From the NCBI RefSeq assembly GCF_037975245.1, contig NC_092578.1, forward strand, positions 2,117,001 through 2,181,000: a stretch of 64,000 nucleotides of DNA, read 5' to 3'. Each line of letters begins with the position of its first letter. The first letter of the stretch is position 1. Below are positions 11,001 through 23,000 of the stretch, one piece after another. Made by a program: the position numbers and the translations under genes. The DNA comes from Apostichopus japonicus (lineage: Eukaryota; Echinodermata; Holothuroidea; Aspidochirotida; Stichopodidae). The notes under the pieces are model-generated. The model searched no databases. It had not been told where the DNA came from and saw only the letters and a list, made by a program, of their open reading frames with translations.

Positions 11001-14000
11001 CCATGGTTTGCCGAGATTCCAAACTGGTTTGCCACTTTCCTCAGGTATGACTTAAATGTCCATGTGATTTAATAATTTTGTTAAATATACAGTTTGCAAC
11101 TTTCCTGTTAACCGGCGTCTTTTGCCCTTTTCCTTGCCCCGGGTGTAGTAGTTAGCACTGTCGCTAGGTTTTAACTTGTACTGACCTATTAGAAAGGTCT
11201 GATGAGGATTAACATATACAGGACTTTTTTTGCAACATTAATACCTAAGCATGTAAACACAAGTCATCAATAATAATATGGATGATGGTGACAATGATAA
11301 TGATGTAAGTCATCAATAATAATATTGATGATGGTGATAATGATGTAAGTCATCAATAATAATATTGATGATGGTGACAATGATAATGATGTAATTCATC
11401 AATAATAATATTGATGATGGTGATAATGATGTAAGTCATCAATAATAATATTGATGATGGTGATAATGATATCTGTCTTTAATAATAATATTGATGATGG
11501 TGAAAATGGTAATGATGTAAGTCATCAATAGTAATATCGATGATGGTGACAATGACACTGATGATTCTTAGCTTAAAATGGTTATTACTTCATATCGGTT
11601 TATTAAGTTAGATAACAGTTATAACAGCTTGGGCCTGATGCTCCTGTGCAGAGGTTATAACAAACTTATGCCAGATGCTTACATATCAAACAAAAAGCTA
11701 TGTACCTAAGCAACTTTAACATTCCTCGTAGTCCTACGTAGCAAAGTTAAATGTTATTAAACGTTTTGAAAAATGACAAACTATTCAAACATCTGTTGTG
11801 ATAATGCTAAACTTACTACGAGATACAGTCTCAGTCTTGATGGGTGTGTTCTACGTTGCTGTATGATCAGCATAACCAACCTACTCCGAGAAACGACTGG
11901 TAAGATAAAGAAGTATAGTCCGGTGGTTGATTTAACTAAATAAGATACTTCAGGTAGAACAGAGGATATGAAAGCTCCATAACCTTGAATGATCACTTAT
12001 GCCCCAGCTACTTTACCGAAAAGTAATTTTCCACATTTTTGGAGAAGTAAATGTAAAGTTTCTTGCAAATTAATCTGCTCTAAGTAATATTTTGTTTTAA
12101 TCAAGAACTGTTTAGAGAGAAAAATGAATCCCACAAAGCTCAGAAGGAAATTGGATTCTTTCATTCTTTTTTTTATTATCAATGTATACAATAGAATGAA
12201 TTGATTGATTGCATAAACTCCTTTGATCAAGTTTGCTATAAGAAGTAATATGAATGTGGAGCGGTTCATCGGATCTGAAGACGGGATAAGAAATTGCATC
12301 AACGAGATAGCCGTTGAGAATATAAGATTTCTGAAGCAGGATTATATGTAGATTTGTCAAATGATGAAGGGCAGGGTAGGAGGAAAGTAAGTCACTGAGC
12401 AAAAGAGTTTCAAAATTCCTGTGTTCAGTGGAGGTACCTTTCAAAATATTAAAATTCTTCTATATTATTTTAAGAAATTATCAGCTATTATTTTTAATTG
12501 AGGCAATCAAGTTATTAATAGATAATTGGAGTTGGTAATGTAATAAATTTTACATAAATAAAAAATTACCTTCAATTTAAGATCTCAAGAGCATCTCATT
12601 TCTTTCCCAAGTCTTCCTCAACTTGAAAGTTTGTAAACAAAATTTAAACTTTTGTGGGTGGCTGTCTTTTGTTTTGTGGTTGGAAGCCTAAACAGTTGCC
12701 CTGGAAACGACAGACCTGTTTCTCTTCAGCTGTCTTAAGATGACAAACAGATGTTTGTCGGGTACCTTTCGATTCCTCCAAACTCCAAAATGATATACTC
12801 TATATTTAGACTACCAAGTGATGGCCCCAACACATGGCCCCAGTGCATGGTTGGTATGGATCAAAAGTGGGTCGGGTTCAGAAAGTGGCCTCCTTGGTTT
12901 TAATTTCACTATGAAGTACAGGTGCAGAGCAGATGGTGTTTTGATGTTCACAGTTTTTGATCTGTACAAAAACAACTTTAACGTAGCTATTTGCATCGAT
13001 TTTTGGTTTAGTTTTTGGGAACTATTTAATACCAAATTGCCATAAGATTGCATTTCATTGGCTTGACTAGTCAAGTTACATTTCCAAATAATAAGACAAA
13101 ATATTACAGTCTACTCAAGACCCATCTTTTCACATGTTCTTTTGTAAATTAATCTGCTTTCTTTGTAAAGCACCTTGAGCAGTGACTTTTGTCTACTGAT
13201 TTGGCGCTATATAAATCTCATTTATTATTATTATTATATTATTATTGAAAGTTTGTGAACATTTCCATCTGCCTTTGTTTTATTCTTCATCTTCATCAGT
13301 TTTTCTCTCTTTCTCTCCTCCTAGTACTTCACCCAGTGCATATTACTGGTGATGATGAGCTGTGCAGTTTTCCAGCAAATTAGCAGTTTAACAAAGATGG
13401 GTCTGCTTCTCCTCATGGGCTTGGTCTATGTCCTCCTGATGGAGTTTGTTACAGTTAATCTCTATGACAACCACGACCTCTTACAGAGGGCCCATGCAGG
13501 GTATGTAAATAACTTAGAGTCTATTTAAAATAATCATGTGAATCAGTAGCTCTCTGTTTTAGAATGCAGATTCACAATCAATTCTGTTTCACTAGCAGTA
13601 TACTACTTGTTCATGTAGTTTATCAGTTATGGATCCAGGACTTCCCAGCTGGGGGTGGGGCTGGGGGGGGGGGGAGACAAGCATAGCTACATACCAAAAT
13701 TTCCAGGAAAACAGCAGTGCATAAGAAAACAACATATGAAACAATTTATAAAAATGTTCGGAATGCCCACGCCTGAAGCGTGGTAATGTTTTTCCACTAT
13801 TCATCTTATGGTTTTAGCTAATATTTAGTACCAAAATGAAAAAGTCACAAGGGGGGCACCTTCCCTAGATCCAGTCCCGGTTAGTCACAATTGTATTATT
13901 AGCATCAGGAAAGTATGTATGCCAGTGATGGGGGGGGGCAAATATTTGTCAGCCTCCCTCCCCTCTTTCCCCTCAGAAAAGATTTCATTTTAGAAATAGC

Positions 14001-17000
14001 CTCTCTGGAAAACTTTGGCCCCCCCCCCTAAAAAATGAAGGCTAGCTTTGGCCCTGCCCTTAAACCTTCCAGCCCTGTACTATCAATTCTCTGTCCACTC
14101 CAATGTATACCGTTTTCGAGTCTCCAGACACATAAACCATATCATTTCTATAAGCCATTGCTCTCTCTCTCACTCTAACCTACTTCTGAACGCTAAAAGA
14201 GTAATAACATTTCACACACAGTTTGATGTTGATATGCAATACTTTTTGTTAATAAGTGCACTCAAAAGAATGTGCACGATAATAAACTCTTAAATGAGTC
14301 TTCAAAGCAAAGACATGACGAAGAAAAACTTAAAGTATTCCGTGATCAAATCGGATGCAGCCATCTTAAGATAATTGGAACTTTTATCAGATTATCTCTG
14401 TTCTCCTTTATGTCAGATCAGGCTAAATGCGGTAATTGGATCTCTTCTGAATTAACCTACTTTCTGTCAACCAATAGTTGGTTTGCTAAAACTATTTCTA
14501 TGGATGCCCTAAATATTTACAAAATGAGCGGATGCAATTTAGAAACAGCTGTCAAATTATATTTTCATAAAACTTCAATGTTATTTGGGGAGTATTTTTA
14601 AAGTAAGTTTCTTCAGTCACAGAATGGGCTTTTAAGCCCAGTGGTGAAAGTAAACACATATAGGTCGAAGCTTCAATGAAAGCAGTTTCTGTCAACCACA
14701 GACCAAAAATGACACTACCTGCCGTCGCTGCTGTAAATTAACAATGAGAACACTGGCTGTGTTTTGCATGCAATCTGCGAAAGAAAGCAGCTGTATACTT
14801 CTTGCGGTTGTTTAAAGTACAGTGGTTGTAGACAGATATTTTGTCTTAACAAGATTATTTCAGACACAGAAACTAGAGACCTATTACTGTTCAAAGATAT
14901 GAGTTTATGCAGTTCCGTGTAGTACTAGCCTAACAAACACTTTCTCCTAATAAGGTCATAGTTTTCTTGTGTTCTGCTACTTCTGTATCTTGTTTGTTCA
15001 AGTCGAAAACTTCCCTGTCATGGAGTGTATAACTCTGAAGTTTTCATGCTTGGAATATTCAGTTTTAATTACATGGTTCAAATGGTTTGCGGCAATAGTT
15101 TATTGAACCACTTGAGTTACTTTTGGTATAAACTTTCGCAGCAAGGCTGTCTTCTACAGCTTGAGGGCGTGAACGGTCACAGAACTGTCAGTCTTTGTGT
15201 TGTCAATATGTTACTGTCCGATGTGAGAGAGGTTAGATGTTGAGGTGCTTTATAGTCAGTATTCAAGTGTTTTAATGCTACCAGTCTTGAAGATACAGAC
15301 AAATATCAAGACTTTCACCGAAACTTGATGGACTGCTTCACGAGTGTCTAGTTTTGAATTGTGACAAATTTTGAAATGTTGTGGAGGTAGATGGTTTTAT
15401 TGGTTACTTTTGAGAACAAAAACTATTCAAAGAAGAATACTATAAGCCAGTCTGTTGCTCAATGATCTGGGCAGTTGTTTTGGGGAAAAAGAAGCATGAT
15501 AGTTCTTGCTAGCACTTGTAATAGTGGAGTCTATGAAGAATAATTTCCACACATACTACAGATACCACACATATCACACATCATATCTTACATGGAAGCT
15601 GTTCGGCTTTATTTATATTAACACAGCTGAATACATTTCGAGGTTAAAGGTCATGTGTATTGGTCCCAATTTTCAAAATGCTTAAATTTTGCTAAAATGT
15701 TCCAAAGTGGGCCCAAGTAATTTTAACCCTCTCAAGTTAAACACTGACATTAAGATGTGCCTGATTAGGTAATTAAAATGTCGTGCAGTGTCAGAGAGGA
15801 AGAATATTTTGAGGATGGCTGTGATCATAATAGAATAGTGTGATCATAAGTGACCAATATCTGGCTTTCTAATGATGAAAATAGCTTAAAGTCATGAAAA
15901 TAAGTTCAAAGAGAGAATGAAAACAACCTTTTACTAAACTGCTTATCTACTGCCAAAAGGCCTGTGTAGGTAAAAGTATAAGTTAGAGGGCATGACGTTA
16001 CAATCCTAGCAGGATCTTCTTCAAAGGCAATCTAATCTCAGTATAAGGTTAGGTCTTGGTTATGTAAGAAGTGGAGAAAAGATGTTGCTGTGTTGTGTTT
16101 CTTGCCTCAAGTATTACTTCACTATGTTGTTAGACGCTATCACAATGAAGTTTGAGATCTGGATTCAAACAATTTTATTTTTCGTCCCTGAGTTCCGATC
16201 CCTCATACGGACCTTTGATATTTGAAATTTCTGCAACTTGTGACTAGAAGATCATTTGATAGTGAAATTTCCAACAGATGAACTGTCAACATTGGAAGTA
16301 GAGCTTATTCCAACCTGTTTCTGCCTCAGCCATGTAAAGTTTCTGACTGGTGTGATTGACAAGGCAGAAATTTTGTTTGGTTTTGGTTGAACTAAAAATA
16401 AAAGCCAGGAATACCACTTGGGAGTAACTGTCAGTTTGATTTGATATCTCTGATTTAAGGGTCAAAGCCAAAAGTAGGACGATTCAACGCTGTGTCAGGA
16501 TTACACATCCCAAATGTCATCTCCCTACCAACACTTCATGTCTTTGTAAAAGTAAATACCAAGGCCTTCTTGGGTCAAAGTTAAAATAAGTAAAAAATAT
16601 ATTGAAATTATTAGGTTTTGTGAAAAGCAAGTTTCTGGATGTTAACAGCTGACTGCACCAATTTGTTACGGTTGCAGTCACTTTGATGAAAACTTGATCG
16701 TGTCTTGGTAAAAGGAATATTAAGAGGAAAGATGGATTTCCAAAACTCATATTCTTGAATTAGTGGCTGACAGGAAGCAAAGAGAGAAAGGTATTAAAAA
16801 AAAAAGACTGCCTTTAATGATATTAAAGTAAAATAGCACCTGTGCTAACTGCTATGCCATATTCCATAGGGACCAAAAAAAAGTAATTAATTGCGATGGC
16901 TAAGATTTATAGAAACCAAATATGAAAGGTATCTTTGAAGATATAATTTGTAGATGGATGCTTATGATCTTATAACTTTGTCTTTTGATATTTTTGCATG

Positions 17001-20000
17001 TACAGTATGACTGAGGAGAACTATATACCGTTGAAGGTGACCACTCCTGTGATTCTGTTTGTTTACGTTACTGCTCTTTGGATCCATGGGAGACAGGTAG
17101 AATCCACCACCAGGCTGGACTTCCTCTGGAAACGACAGGCAAGAACCAAAGATAGAATATCTGTTTGTAAAATTAAAATTCATATTTGGAATGTTTAGTG
17201 TGTCAGGCCCTTCAGTGTTAACTACGATACTTCAAAATGTATCAACTATCGACTTGAAGGTTTTGGTTTTGGAGGCCTTTCTTTTTCGACTTTCATTAAA
17301 GATCAAAATAAAACAGTCTGTATTCTGTGCGTGTTTTTGTCCCTTCTGTTATTGTAACTTGTCATTTAGCCTCTGAAGAAGATCCTGCTAGGATCGAAAC
17401 ATCAGGCCTTCTTACTTTTACACATTTAATTAAAGTTGTCAGTTAGTTCAGAATTCATGTTAAGAAAACAGTACTATTAAGAAATGACATTGAATGAAAC
17501 AAAATGTAGCTTCATTTATTAAAGATTAAAAAAATAGACAAGTTTAAATGATGGGATGGTAGGCAGATATGTCCTTACGTTAGGCTACAGTTTTTTTTCT
17601 GTTTATTATTATTATTATTATCATCATAATTATTATTATTACTATTATTATTATTTATTATTATTATTATGATTATTAATATCGTTATCAGATCCACACC
17701 GGGTTTGAGATATCGGTTTATCAGGCCAATAGTAAAATCATCGCTGCAACACTGATAAATAATGCCATGGAATGTCACACAGTCAACAACAAACTATATA
17801 AATGCATTGAATAAATTGAATTTTGTTTCTTCTGATTTCTCAGGCCACGGAGGAGAAGGAAGAGACAGAGAAGTTACAGGCTCATAACAAAAGTCTCTTG
17901 AATAATATACTGCCCTCTTTTGTGGCTGAACACTTTATGAAGACCTCTTCCAGCGATATGGATCTCTACCATTGTGCTAATGAGTTTGTTGCTATCATGT
18001 TTGCTTCCATTACAAATTTCTCTGATTTCTACGTCGAGCTCGAGGCTAACAACGAGGGTGTGGAATGCCTCCGACTCCTGAACGAAATCATTCATGACTT
18101 TGACTCGGTTAGTTCAAATGTTCTCAGCTTGGATAAATGTTTTGTATCTAAGGTTCTCCCTTTACTGCCACCATCAAAGCTGTTCCCTAAACTTCCAAAA
18201 TGCACTCAGATCAGAAAGTTGCTTAAAGGAGTGACTTTACATAATATGTTTAAACAAGATCAAATGTGACAAGAAAATGGAGATGAAAGTCTATACAGAC
18301 CAACCTTGGTCAGATTTCTGTCATTTAGGAGGAAGTATCATTGCATTTGTTTCTGTTGGTTGTTCCTGTGATGTAGAATCTTTCACAGTAAATCATGCTG
18401 GGATTATATTTGCTGATTTGGGGGAATGAATTTTACAAAAGATGTTTAAAGCCTTGAGGAAGTGTGTACCATTTAAAAGCAAATTTCAATGCTGGAAATA
18501 AACCTGCCACACTTCCATAGCAACTGAACCCAGCCCTAGGTTACTTTATTTCAGCGTATTTTGATGCCCTAGCTAATGGTGCACACGACCAACCCGGCCA
18601 TATATGCCTAAGTCGGTTCCAAACATATTAGATACACTGTCGGAACAACTTTTGCTAAATTTTGCCCCAGATTTCCAAAATTTTCTATGTAATGGTCATC
18701 AGATTGCGGAAACGTAATCTTTTAGTATACACTCCACCAAAATCACATCAGGAATGATACAAACCATCCATAGGTTTTTCAAAATGAAGTGAAGCATTCA
18801 GTTTGTGGGACACAAAATTTTCGATATTGGTTGAAACAGATGATAACCTGCTGTTGATATCTGAGCAACAAAGGAATCGTTTACCATATAGGTCTCTTGG
18901 AAGATTGAGGTGTATGCAATTATGAGTGAATATTTTGTGTCATTTCTAGAATAACACAAACTTACAACACAACACAAAATGCACCTTCATAGACTGATTT
19001 ACAATTTCTGATTATTAATAGAAACCACCGTATAATGAATGCAATGTTGTTGTGGATGATGATGTTTAATTTGTTTTCATTTTAGATACTCAATGAGGAA
19101 AGGTTCCATCAAATTGAGAAGATTAAGACCATCGGTAGCACCTACATGGCCGCCTCTGGTTTGACGGATGAGACGTTTGATAAGGAGAATAACACACACG
19201 TCATCGCCATTGCAGAATTTGCATTCAGGCTGCAAGCGCAACTCAAATACGTCAACCAACATTCTTTCAACAACTTCAAAATGAGGATTGGTAAGCATTG
19301 TCCTGCTTGACTGTTGACAAAAATGTTATATATCAGTGTTAGTCAGTGTAGGTATGTATAAACACTACCAGGGAAGAAGGACTGTTTGGCACTCAAGTCA
19401 TGTGAAGGTTGGCATTACCTATAGCATACAGCACAATAGGTTCAAAAGGACCTCAGATAAGAAAACTTGGTAGTTAGGTATTGGCAGCCCATGCATGTTA
19501 TGTACATAACAAGCCTCCTCCCCCCCCCCCCCACCCGCTTCCTCCACATGCATGGAAAAGTAGCCATGGCCCCTCAAGAGCAGTTGTTTTCATTTCCTCA
19601 CACTCTCAACATTAACAGAGACAACTCTCATAATAGCTGTTGACTTTGTGTGTAACTAATATGAATATACACCATATATTCCTCAGTTCTTTTACATGGC
19701 AGTTCATTAAACTTACCTTGTGTAATAATGATCTGTTTTGTTGTTCCAGGATTGAATGTTGGTCCGGTGGTGTCTGGAGTCATTGGTGCCAGGAAGCCCC
19801 AGTATGATATCTGGGGTAACTCTGTCAATGTAGCCAGCAGGATGGATAGCACCGGGGTACCAGACAAGATCCAGGTCACAGAGGATATGAAGAAACTCCT
19901 ACAGAGCAAGGGATACCACCTAGAAGAGAGAGGATTGGTAAAGGTCAAAGGTAAAGGAGATATGGTGACCTACTTCTTGTTGGAAGGACCCAAGGATAAA

Positions 20001-20012
20001 GATAAAAGGTGA
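2038..20012 (+). CDS. ADCY5/6: Membrane adenylyl cyclase, ADCY5/6 type (3' half; 5' end outside window)
   Basis: The enzyme makes cAMP from ATP at the plasma membrane. Exons: 2038-2122, 10166-10282, 10880-11044, 13325-13500, 17006-17138, 17844-18107, 19086-19290, 19750-20012 (TGA), giving 468 residues in one frame. Order: TM7 ([20 protein letters not shown]), TM8, an extracellular loop with two N-glycosylation sequons (NVS, NET) and Cys residues, TM9-TM12, then the linker [13 protein letters not shown] and the complete C2 catalytic domain. C2 keeps the purine-site Lys and Asp ([15 protein letters not shown]), the catalytic Asn/Arg (NVASRMDST) and the phosphate-binding Lys (VKVKGKG). C2 is a close match to vertebrate ADCY5/ADCY6, so Gs stimulation is expected from family knowledge. 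TM1-6 and C1 must lie left of the window. The first listed exon begins one base into a codon. The intron after 17138 uses a GC donor. The reading frame stops shortly after C2, as in ADCY5/6. Confidence 0.93.
3560..4260. repeat. AT-rich cryptic simple sequence
   Basis: Low-complexity tract dominated by short words such as TATGCTATA, ATATGGTA and TACTATAC and their complements. Short palindromes are frequent and there is no fixed period. No open frame here looks coding. Confidence 0.55.
7690..8430. repeat. TACAA/ACACAATA pentanucleotide satellite
   Basis: About 600-740 bp made of TACAA, TACAT and ACACAA pentamers, densest at 7848-8425. Longer blocks recur inside it: a segment of roughly 120 bp near 8040-8120 reappears near 8165-8245, and an ATTACAATACAATAAAATAC block recurs several times near 8260-8400. 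Long open frames across it on both strands (Tyr/Cys/Ile- or Asn/Thr-rich) are products of the repeat. Confidence 0.95.
8760..9330 (-). mobile_element. Degraded non-LTR retrotransposon: ORF2 C-terminus plus 3' UTR
   Basis: On the minus strand, frames covering about 9330-8995 encode a typical non-LTR ORF2 C-terminus. It reads [20 protein letters not shown] then AWNRLLP, and after one frameshift near 9175, [12 protein letters not shown] then [17 protein letters not shown], ending in TAA at 8997-8995. The order 'LLP...TRQ...G...IWN.L' is characteristic of LINE-type reverse transcriptases (CR1/L2/Rex-like). Downstream, 8880-8760 looks like its 3' UTR with an inverted repeat (GTCTCCTA...TAGGAGAC). 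Truncated and frameshifted, so inactive. Confidence 0.75.
9440..9640 (-). mobile_element. Possible tRNA-derived SINE (minus strand)
   Basis: Read on the minus strand, the segment has a pol III B-box-like GGCTCGAATCC (near 9475) and, about 150 nt upstream, an A-box-like TGGCTGGATAGAGC (near 9625). The spacing is longer than in a tRNA, so either it carries an insertion or the A-box is accidental. The open frame across it on the plus strand is not a believable protein. Confidence 0.35.
9796..10123. mobile_element. hAT-type MITE with perfect 8-bp target-site duplication
   Basis: A 328-bp element bounded by 13-bp perfect terminal inverted repeats CAGGGGGGTAGGA...TCCTACCCCCCTG. It is flanked on both sides by AATATGGT (9788-9795 and 10124-10131). 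CAGGG termini and an 8-bp duplication are diagnostic of hAT transposons. No transposase is encoded, so it is non-autonomous. It ends 42 bp before the TM8 exon of the cyclase. Confidence 0.88.
10645..10835. repeat. Dispersed repeat with AGCGCTTT/AAAGCGCT arms
   Basis: The sequence has TATAGCGCTTTATA, then CAAAGCGCTTTACAAG, then a GC-richer body ending near CAGGTACCCATTTAACCCCTGGGTGG. From memory this architecture is a common short interspersed repeat in marine invertebrate genomes. It ends about 45 bp before the cyclase exon at 10880. The family name is not certain. Confidence 0.55.
11262..11570. repeat. Hairpin-forming minisatellite
   Basis: About seven copies of a 40-49-bp unit of the form TCATCAATAATAATATTGATGATGG...ATGATGTAAG. 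The core TCATCAATA-ATAATATTGATGA is a near-perfect palindrome, so each unit can form a stem. Lies in the cyclase intron 11045-13324. Confidence 0.85.
13088..13255 (+). mobile_element. 3' end of a non-LTR retrotransposon
   Basis: One frame reads [13 protein letters not shown] followed by TAA, the usual last residues of a CR1-like ORF2. It is followed by a 3' UTR with AAAGCACCTTGAGCA and TTTGGCGCTATATAAAT and an ATT microsatellite tail. This is a 5'-truncated copy inserted in the sense direction, about 70 bp upstream of the cyclase exon at 13325. Confidence 0.75.
15935..16060 (-). repeat. Dispersed repeat, copy 1 (GATCCTGCTAGGATC family)
   Basis: Contains ATCCTAGCAGGATCTTCTTC, preceded by a TTACTAAACTGCTTATC...GGCCTGTGTAGG block. 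Two more copies are at 17345-17440 (opposite orientation) and 41280-41410. Related GAAGAAGATCC...GGATCGAAAC sequences are common near the 3' ends of retroelements in marine animals; the family here is not determined. Confidence 0.65.
17345..17440 (+). repeat. Dispersed repeat, copy 2 (GATCCTGCTAGGATC family)
   Basis: Contains TTAGCCTCTGAAGAAGATCC then TGCTAGGATCGAAACATCAGGCC and TTCTTACTTTTACACA. It is the reverse complement of the copies at 15935 and 41280. Lies in the cyclase intron 17139-17843. Confidence 0.65.
17600..17690. repeat. ATT/ATC trinucleotide microsatellite
   Basis: About 80 bp of ATT with interspersed ATC, in the intron preceding the cyclase exon at 17844. Confidence 0.9.
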
Positions 20013-23000
20013 AGTTACTATTGTAGGAATTAAAGTCTATGAGTGAGTGGTGGTCGCCATACCATGCTAGGAGGATGAGCCCTTCCTGTCAGTGATGTTG
20101 GATGAAGTCAGTACTTAACACTCCATGGTCATGTTAGAGGAATTAATACATACCATAGCTGTCCTACCACACCTGTGTCATGAATGGGCATTGCCCCCTG
20201 CCCATCAAAGGTCAACATCCCTTCCCAGTCACTTCTACACTGCACCCAAATCACACTATGGTTGTAAGGAGATATTAGCACCATTTAAGCCAGAGCAGAA
20301 ACAGCTAGCAAGAATCAAATATTCACCTCACGACAGGGTATCCACGTAACCCTCTCTCGTGGTCAGGCAACTACCTGGGATCATCTGGTACAACTTACAT
20401 CATTTAAGACTATTATGAGACACTAAATATGAAATAGTTTTTGAGGTAAGTTCATACCTGCTATATATATATATGAGAATTAGTGTCAGACAGTTATCTA
20501 ACATTTGAGGTATCTCGTTCCCCTGTTGAAATCATTGTCAAGACTAAAAACATTTCAATTTAATAAGGAGCTCAAATCAATGATAATGTTTCATAGTATG
20601 TAATAACATGGTGAGTTTTACACTCACAACATCTCACAACTTGTGCCGAAACATGTGTCAAACTTTATATGTCTGCAAATTACCTGTACTTAAAATGCAA
20701 CAGCTGGATACTTGTAGAATAATGTTTATAATTTTTAATAATATTTTATCGATCAGAGATAAGTGCAAATTTTATATTCCAGGGTCATTTTCAAATATTT
20801 TAAGGAACCTTTCTATTGGATTCCATTTTTTCCCTGTTATCAAACCTGCCCTAATTTTGCTTGGACAACTCAAGATATTGTTTGCTTGCTATTAATGACA
20901 CCTGTATCCTTTTTCTTTTCATATTTTAGCTGTTACAACTCAAGTTGTTTGTTCGTGTAATCATTCTCGATCACATTACTTCAAATACTGTTATGAAGTA
21001 GCGGCGAATCAAGGAGATCTTTCTGCATTAACATAAATCAATACAACTATCATACTTCATATAATATTACAAAGATAAATATTGTTACATATTCCACAAG
21101 AAAATTAGCTCTTCAAGGTAACATTCATTAATTTACTGATGAGGGATGTCTATCCCTGTATCGATCAACTTATTGATTATCAAACCAAGAGTAATTTGGA
21201 CCTACATAAACACAAGTACTGACTAGTGGAAGTAAAAACAAAGTAATTTAAGTTTATGATCATGTTATTATTGGTCGCTGTTAACCTTCACAAGTAACAG
21301 AGACCTATCAATAATATTGATGATTGTCTGTTCTGGTGCATTGATTATTAAACTTAGCTTAGAATCTTTAAGGATTTGTAATAGAGTATAATGTATTGAT
21401 TTTCTGATTATCAGTTTAACAGATAGTTAAGACATTCTTATCCATAAGTATTGATCTAGACAAACCAACCAACCTGAGGAGAGTATAGACATTACAAATT
21501 GATAAACATGTAATGAACCAAGGCTTTGTTAATATAAGTTCCTTATATTAACAGGGTCAGTTTGGAGCCTCTGAGGTTTAGGTCAAATGTGAGGAAGGTA
21601 AATATGAAGATTATATGAGAATGATTTTACATTTCTGAAGTAATATTTAAATTAATTGAAGCTCTTGCTGCTATATTGATGATGAGGATGTGTGGATCAA
21701 TGGAAAGAAATTTAATTATTTCTTTCTATTTTCTTATAAATTAATTAATTAATTGAGACTTGCTACCAAACATCTCATCACCTTGCTAAAATATTTCACT
21801 TGACATATTCAACCTTTTTACCTATTTATTTATGGTGTGATCACTGTGTATGTAACAGACCTTCCACTGAAAATGTCATATTTTTTGATGCCAATGTTCT
21901 TACAAATGTTGTTGGGTGGGGTATAGCATTTTCTTACTTGTGCATAAATAATTACCTATTTTCTGACATCTCCCCTCCCCTAGTCCATCTTTTGTCTATT
22001 TATCCAACGTACTTATTATTCCAGCTTAATTTTAAGTGTACTTAATGTTCCATATTTCCACAATGACAAAAATGACCATCTTGTATGTCCAAATTTGTTA
22101 CAAATTCACCTATGAATAATGTCCATCAAAACATTCCATGTTTTTTTTTTTTGTCTCATTATTATTATTTTTTGTGGGGTATGTGTTATTGATAATTATC
22201 AAAAGGACAAAGGTTTGTTTTCCTTCAACTTTGATAATTAAATTTGAAACCATACTACTTTTCTTAGTGGGTAGGTTGGTAACTGTCTTCATAGCCATGC
22301 TAACCATGTTAGGCTGTGAAGAGAGCCAACTTAATATTCTAGAATCACTGATTTATTCACTTTGTTTGTTAATTGTCATTGGTTTTGACAGGAATATATA
22401 TTTGTGGACTGGTGAGCCTAGTCCCCACTGCCAGCCCTCCTCCCCCTCCCCCCCCCCCCCACAACCATCCCTCACAATACACAAATATGAATATGTTTTA
22501 TCTTCATAATTCCTCTCATGTGTAGAGAGTGTGTAATAAGATGTTATTGCAATAATAATGACATGTTATGCCTATGAGGTTGGATGGGTGAGAGACTGGA
22601 GTTGAGAGTTAGGGTAAATCTCACAATATCTATCACATTTAAAATTTTAAAAAATGATTTCTTCTCCAAACTTAGGCAACAAATTCTTAGAATTTTAGAA
22701 AAACCTCTTATCCTTTTTTAGGAACCTTTAAGATAGATATAAGACAACTCAACCAAACTCATAATGAAGAAATTTAGATTCTGCTTGAGCATGTAGTTTA
22801 TACATTCTTAGTAGCCATTCCTTTACACAGACATTATTCTTCTGTGTGGATAGAGCACCATAGCTGTGTGGAGAAAATTAATATATTACTAAGGTTTATT
22901 CTTTTAATAATGTGTGCTTTACATGTGTAGAGTGTTAATCTACGTAGATCTATTCTTTACTGTGAGTGTTACATTCTGTGTACATTACCATGGCATTATC

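Larger units (their letters stand above)
17139..17843 (+). other. GC-AG intron in the cyclase gene
   Basis: The exon ending CTC TGG AAA CGA CAG is followed by GCAAGA, not GT. The next exon starts GCC ACG GAG GAG after TTTCTCAG. Together they give [15 protein letters not shown], which matches the conserved ADCY5/6 junction. No GT nearby restores the frame, and CAG|GCAAG is the known strong context of GC donors. Confidence 0.85.

Noticed and set aside
13620-13880. Possible MITE between GGATCCAGGACTTCC and CCTAGATCCAGTCCCGG
   Set aside because: The two ends are not proper inverted repeats and no target-site duplication is visible.
20010-20020. Possible donor AAAAG|GTGAAG at the cyclase stop codon
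   Set aside because: The conserved C2 domain ends just before, the ADCY5/6 family stops within a few residues, and no downstream exon is recognisable.
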